Assembly: GCA_903921455.1 (NCBI GenBank) | Contig: CAIXPZ010000215.1 | Span: forward strand, 1 to 26,703 | Direction: 5' to 3' | DNA from: an uncultured Verrucomicrobia subdivision 3 bacterium | GTDB lineage: Bacteria; Verrucomicrobiota; Verrucomicrobiae; Limisphaerales; UBA11358 | DNA: 26,703 bases | Part shown: positions 23,895 through 26,703 of the stretch, one piece after another | Position numbering within the stretch: position 1 is the stretch's first letter | Layout of the letters: the number at the start of each line of letters is the position of its first letter | Translations under genes and position numbers: made by a program | The notes under the pieces: generated by a model | Seen by the model: only the letters and a program-made list of their open reading frames with translations | Database searches by the model: none | What the model was told of the DNA's origin: nothing

Positions 23895-23926
23895 AGAGAA
23901 ATATATATTGATATAGAGTTCACGAT

Positions 23927-24655
23927 ATGATGATCAAAACCCAGTTGCAACGACCGGACGGGACGCCTCTGAAGGTCGTCTCGGAGCCGGCCTTGAAGCG
24001 GTTGCCGCTGTATCATCGCTTCCTGAAGGAGCGGCAGGCCGCCGGGCATGAAAAGGTTTCCTGCACCGACATCGGCCTGGTTTTGAATTTGGATCCCACT
24101 CAGGTGCGCAAAGATTTGGAGTCGGTCGGTATCGTCGGTCGCCCGCGCATCGGCTATACGCTGGCGACTTTGATTGGCGAACTGGAAGCGTTCCTCGGTT
24201 GGAACAATGTGAACGACGCTTTTCTGGTCGGTGCTGGCAGCATGGGGTCGGCGCTGCTGGGCTATCGGAAGTTTGAACAATGCGGGCTGAAAATCGTGAC
24301 GGCCTTTGACTTGGATCCTTCCAAGACCGGCACGCGGATTCATGGCAAACATGTCCTCCCGCTGGAAAAGTTGCCTGACCTCGCGCGCCGGATGCATATT
24401 CTCATCGGCATCATCACTGTGCCGGCGGCCGAAGCCCAAGCCGTGGCGGATTTGATGGTTCAAGGCGGCATTCGGGCGATCTGGAATTTTGCGCCGATCC
24501 GCCTGCGCTCGCCGGAGCATGTCATCATCCATAACGAGGATCTTTATTGTTCGCTGGCCTCGCTATCGCAAAAACTATTTATGGCTCTGCAGATTACCCC
24601 TCCGGAAGCGGAACGGAAGACCAAGACCGCGGTTTCTGCGGCTCTTTCAAATTAG
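23927..24655 (+). CDS. rex: Redox-sensing transcriptional repressor Rex
   Basis: A 242-residue Rex with canonical parts: RLPLYHRFLKE (N-terminal helix), VSCTDIGLVLNLDPTQVRKD (winged helix, RKDL at 61-64), GRPRIGYTLATLIGELEAFL, the NAD-binding FLVGAGSMGSALLGY (Gly102 to Gly107), ITVPAAEAQAVADLMVQGGI and the IWNFAPIRL end. Rex represses fermentation and hydrogenase genes until NADH rises. An ATG pair at 23927 and 23930 leaves the exact start open. Nineteen bases separate it from the NuoE-like gene, so the regulator probably controls its own operon. It is clearly related to the neighbouring minus-strand copy. Confidence 0.94.
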   Translation: MMIKTQLQRPDGTPLKVVSEPALKRLPLYHRFLKERQAAGHEKVSCTDIGLVLNLDPTQVRKDLESVGIVGRPRIGYTLATLIGELEAFLGWNNVNDAFLVGAGSMGSALLGYRKFEQCGLKIVTAFDLDPSKTGTRIHGKHVLPLEKLPDLARRMHILIGIITVPAAEAQAVADLMVQGGIRAIWNFAPIRLRSPEHVIIHNEDLYCSLASLSQKLFMALQITPPEAERKTKTAVSAALSN

Positions 24656-24674
24656 CCAACAAAGAACAACATCC

Positions 24675-25178
24675 ATGCGCCCTCAATCAAAGCCTGACTG
24701 TAACGGCAGAAAGTTTGTGAAAGTTTTCACAATCTTGGAAAAACACGGACGAAAACCCTCACGGCTGGTGCCGATTCTCCAGGCCGTGCAGGAGGAATAC
24801 CGCTACCTGCCAAAAGAAGTATTAACCTACGTCGCCACGTCGCTCGATATTTCGCCGGCGCGCGTTTTTGGCGTCGCCACGTTCTACACGCACTTTGCGA
24901 TTGAGCCGAAGGGTAAGCACATCGTCCGGCTGTGCGACGGGACCGCATGCCATGTGAAGGACTCCATTCCGATCCTCGACGCCATCCGCAAGCGCCTCAA
25001 GCTCGAAGGCAAAAAAGTCACCACCGATGACATGCTGTTCACCGTCGAAACGGTCGCGTGTCTCGGCGCATGCGGCCTCGCGCCCGTTGTGGTGGTGGAC
25101 GACCAGGTGCATGGCGCGGTGACACCCGCCAGCGGCGTGAAACTTGTCGAAGAAATTATCGCCCGGGAACAATCGTAA
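24675..25178 (+). CDS. NuoE/HydC-like [2Fe-2S] subunit of a bifurcating hydrogenase or NADH dehydrogenase
   Basis: A 167-residue thioredoxin-like ferredoxin subunit. A helical N-terminal part contains SRLVPILQAVQEEYRYLPKE. The [2Fe-2S] domain has cysteines C87 and C92 (LCDGTACH) and C129 and C133 (ACLGACG), the C-x4-C...C-x3-C pattern of NuoE, HydC and HndA. It passes electrons between partner subunits. The ATG at 24675 was chosen; a longer open frame upstream only overlaps rex. The stop overlaps the next ATG (TAATG). Context (Rex upstream, HydB-type partner downstream) favours HydC over complex I NuoE. Confidence 0.9.
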   Translation: MRPQSKPDCNGRKFVKVFTILEKHGRKPSRLVPILQAVQEEYRYLPKEVLTYVATSLDISPARVFGVATFYTHFAIEPKGKHIVRLCDGTACHVKDSIPILDAIRKRLKLEGKKVTTDDMLFTVETVACLGACGLAPVVVVDDQVHGAVTPASGVKLVEEIIAREQS

Positions 25179-26656
25179 TGAACCCTCAACTCATTTTGGA
25201 TCCGGCCGCCGGCAATGGCGGCAAAACCCAGCGGCGCGTCATTGTTTGTGCCGGCACCGGCTGCGTCGCCAACGGCGCTTACAAAGTCATCACGGCTTTC
25301 AATGATCAAATCGCCGCTGCCGGCATCAGCGTCACGACCGAATTCCGGGCGGAAACCTCCCGGCACGATCTGCGGCTGAACAAAAGTGGCTGCCAGGGCT
25401 TCTGCCAGATGGGACCGCTCGTCACGATTTTGCCGGACGAAATCCTCTACAACAAAGTGAAGGTGGAGGACGTCGAGGAAATCGTCCGCGAGACGCTCGT
25501 TGGCGGCAAAGTGGTGGATCGCCTGCTCTATGTTGATCCCGCCACGAAGAAGTACTGCAAGAGCATTGATGACATTCCCTTTTACCAGCGTCAGCAGCGG
25601 TTCGTATTGAAGGAATGCGGGGTGATTGACCCCGAAAGCATTCTGGAATATCTCCACCACGGTGGTTACCTGGCGGCGAAAAAGGCGATCTTGAAAATGT
25701 CGCCGGAAGAGATCGTGCAGGAAATCACGAAGTCCGGTTTGCGCGGCCGTGGTGGTGGTGGCTTCCCGACCGGTCGCAAATGGGAGGCGGCGCGCACGCA
25801 GAAGAGCGTGAAGAAATACGTGATTTGCAACGCCGACGAAGGCGATCCCGGTGCGTTTATGAACCGCAGCGTGATGGAAGGCAATCCGCACAGCGTGCTC
25901 GAAGGCCTCATGATCGCCGCCCGCGCTATCGGTGCGGATGAGACTTTGATTTATGTGCGCGCGGAATATCCCCTCGCCGTCGCGCGGATGAAACGCGCGG
26001 TTGAGGATGCGCAGAAGCTCGGCTACCTCGGCGACAATGTTTTTGGTTCCGGCCAGAATTTGAACTGCGAAGTGCTGGATGGCGCGGGCGCTTTCGTCTG
26101 CGGCGAAGAAACTGCGATGATCGCCTCGATCGAAGGCCAGCGCGGCATGCCTCGGCCCAAGCCGCCGTTCCCGGCGCAGAGCGGATTGTGGGGCAAGCCG
26201 ACGATTATCAACAACGTCGAGACGCTGGCCCATGCTGTCCGCGTCATCAAAGATGGAGCGGATAATTTTCGCAAGCTCGGTTCAACCGCTTCGCCCGGTA
26301 CCAAAACTTTCGCGCTGACGGGACACGTTGCCAACACCGGCCTGATCGAAGTTCCGTTCGGCACCACCCTGCGCGAAGTGGTTTTAAATATCGGCGGCGG
26401 TATCACGGATCGTCGCGGAAAGGTGAAGGCGAACGGTTTCAAGGCCGTGCAAATTGGCGGACCGTCGGGCGGTTGTCTGACGCAGGATCATCTGGATTTG
26501 CCGCTCGACTATGATTCGCTCCGCAGCGTCGGTGCGATGGTTGGCTCTGGCGGTCTGGTTGCGATGAATGAAAAGACCTGCATGGTCAGTATCGCCCGGT
26601 TCTTCATGGATTTCACCCAGCGCGAAAGCTGCGGCAAATGCGTGCTCTGCCGCTAA
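25178..26656 (+). pseudogene. NuoF/HydB-like NADH-binding subunit, interrupted by an in-frame TAA
   Basis: The protein has an N-terminal thioredoxin-like [2Fe-2S] domain with C24, C29, C72 and C76, absent from ordinary complex I NuoF and typical of HydB/HndC. The flavin/NADH core follows: GLRGRGGGGFPTGRKW (FMN/NADH loop, about 187-202), NADEGDPGAFMNR, GAGAFVCGEETAMIASIEGQ, and GGPSGGCL. The [4Fe-4S] motif ESCGKCVLCR (C485, C488, C491) runs into TAA at 26654-26656, where the family has Glu. In the same frame the sequence goes on GTRQLLAMLDDIIEG to the window edge, exactly as expected of the intact gene. A single G-to-T change of GAA to TAA explains it. It could be a real nonsense mutation, a sequencing error or, less likely, recoding. 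Without readthrough the fourth cluster ligand and any C-terminal ferredoxin domain would be lost. Confidence 0.85.
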
Positions 26657-26703
26657 GGCACCCGCCAGTTGCTCGCGATGCTCGACGACATCATCGAAGG
26701 CCG

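Noticed and set aside
24489..24674. In-frame N-terminal extension of the NuoE/HydC-like protein
   Set aside because: The extension overlaps the end of rex in another frame and looks like arginine-rich shadow sequence; the ATG at 24675 gives the family start.
1..26703. CRISPR array, tRNA, rRNA or insertion sequence
   Set aside because: No regularly spaced direct repeats, no recognisable tRNA or rRNA segment, and no transposase gene were seen.

Overview
The window looks like a chromosomal segment from a GC-rich Verrucomicrobiota-type bacterium. This is inferred from the mammalian-type short transketolase, the pseudopilin-like tail on a coiled-coil protein and the general protein style; there is no rRNA or other marker gene to prove it. 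Most of the window is housekeeping metabolism and ion transport. There is no tRNA, rRNA, CRISPR array or intact insertion sequence.

Layout. (1) 1-2048, minus strand: a purine-biosynthesis run purS, purQ, then an AbiTii-like (abortive-infection-type) gene, then the start of purL. The defence-type gene sits between two subunit genes of one enzyme. (2) 2233-3795, plus: glucose-6-phosphate dehydrogenase (zwf), followed by a 439-base gap with a candidate structured RNA ending in a perfect terminator. (3) 4235-6237, plus: accA and a mannose-6-phosphate isomerase gene. (4) 6240-9628, minus: a small basic ORF coupled to yqgE/algH, a transketolase gene with its own terminator, and a coiled-coil protein with a pseudopilin-like C-terminal domain. 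(5) 9629-10250: a gene-poor gap. (6) 10251-12930, plus: a polytopic membrane protein overlapping an FtsA-like gene, far from any other division gene. (7) 12931-14287: a small hypothetical ORF, a secreted OB-fold protein, a second candidate small RNA with terminator, and the kdp control region. (8) 14288-22657, plus: a complete high-affinity potassium uptake locus, two 27-codon membrane micro-ORFs (the second is kdpF), kdpA, kdpB, a REP/MITE-like inverted repeat, kdpC, a 55-codon membrane ORF, kdpD and kdpE. (9) 22870-26703: two Rex-family redox sensors, the first on the minus strand and the second on the plus strand, separated by a 286-base control region. The second leads into genes for NuoE-like and NuoF-like subunits.

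The NuoF-like protein carries an extra N-terminal thioredoxin-like [2Fe-2S] domain, the architecture of HydB/HndC in electron-bifurcating or NAD(P)-linked [FeFe]-hydrogenases, so the right end is probably the start of a Rex-controlled hydCB(A)-type operon and not respiratory complex I. The hydB-like gene is interrupted by an in-frame TAA exactly where the family has Glu in its C-x2-C-x2-C-R-E-G-T motif, and the reading frame continues with family-like sequence afterwards.

Most notable points: the in-frame stop in hydB/nuoF, the AbiTii-like gene inside the purSQL run, the two Rex genes with hairpin-rich DNA between them, the micro-ORFs of the kdp operon, and the pseudoknot-capable RNA upstream of accA. 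Nothing here proves a wholly new system.
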